A stretch of 64,000 nucleotides of DNA from Struthidea cinerea (taxonomy: Eukaryota > Chordata > Aves > Passeriformes > Corcoracidae): assembly GCA_013397865.1 (NCBI GenBank), contig VZTI01004400.1, positions 2,949,198 through 3,013,197 on the forward strand. The letters are read 5' to 3'. Positions within the stretch are counted from its first letter, which is position 1. Every line of letters starts with the position of its first letter. Made by a program: the position numbers and the translations under genes. The notes under the pieces were generated by a model. That model saw only the letters and a program-made list of their open reading frames with translations. It had not been told where the DNA came from and made no database searches. Positions 63,597-64,000 of this stretch are shown here, in pieces.

Positions 63597-64000
63597 GTGT
63601 TTTTTATTTTGTAGTTTTTATTTTTTTGGCCAAGCTGGCAAATGCCACTCCCAGCAGTTGGGAACCTCGAAGGAGCGGAGTTGTTGTTCTTTGCCTCATT
63701 AAGTGCTACAGCTGCCTGTAACGAGCTATTAAGCTGTTAGAGCAAGCTGATCTATCTTTAGACTGTATTGACCCATTGTCACCCCAAGTCTTCATGTCTT
63801 AGAGGACAGGCCACATCAAGTGAGGGATTTCTTAGATCCTCTTAGATGCCGGAAGGAGCTTGGTTAGAAGAGGTAGGATGGCACCCACCTGCAGCAAGAC
63901 AACCATGGTAAAAGGGGCTGTTGGTTGTCTGTTTCCAGCTTTGGGGGAATGGAAAACGTCCTCAGAGGGAGTTTCAAAAAAAAAAGATGAGTCGTGTTCA

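Larger units (their letters stand above)
50805..64000 (+). other. ZNF516: ZNF516 intron following the first coding exon (part 2)
   Basis: No coding sequence recognised on either strand. It holds a TTTA tract near 50820-50840, T12 at 51125-51136, a TA repeat at 52059-52072, short local duplications at 55258-55286 and 59224-59268, AT-rich regulatory-looking patches, and a GGTTT repeat at 63577-63596. The following ZNF516 exon is expected beyond 64000. Confidence 0.6.

Overview
The window is vertebrate nuclear DNA, most likely from a bird or another sauropsid. It contains one protein-coding exon that I can identify with confidence. This is the large first coding exon of ZNF516, a C2H2 zinc-finger transcription factor, on the + strand (coding 39580-41389; exon about 39368-41389). 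Its fingers, linkers and inter-finger segments match the vertebrate ZNF516 family closely. It ends in a clean phase-1 splice donor about halfway through the expected protein. The bird/sauropsid assignment is an inference. It rests on the ZNF516 version seen, the low density of recognisable interspersed repeats, the absence of Alu, L1 or B-type SINEs, and one degenerate CR1-like fragment.

Layout. 1-39367: intron or 5' flank of ZNF516 with no convincing coding sequence. It is AT-rich with scattered microsatellites, homopolymer tracts, a G-quadruplex-capable tract, a purine-rich block near 27.5-28.4 kb, and a few patches that resemble conserved regulatory DNA (about 3.5, 17.4, 22.3 and 33.5 kb). 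A possible noncoding upstream exon ends at 38961. 39368-39579: 5' leader of the coding exon, with two short uORFs and an in-frame upstream ATG. 39580-41389: ZNF516 coding exon with eight C2H2 fingers, a basic nuclear-localisation cluster and an acidic/serine-rich tail. 41390-64000: the following ZNF516 intron. The next coding exon was not found, so it should lie beyond the window. This intron has a stop codon and a canonical AATAAA soon after the donor, so a truncated isoform made by intronic polyadenylation is conceivable. It also has AT-rich, homeodomain-motif-dense patches at about 43.2, 56.5-57.1 and 61.7-62.5 kb.

No tRNA, rRNA, CRISPR array, intact transposon or viral gene is visible, and no new multi-gene system is present. 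The observations most worth following are regulatory: the leader architecture, the possible short isoform, the CpG-rich and homeobox-motif patches, and what ZNF516 does in a lineage reported to lack UCP1, its best-known mammalian target.
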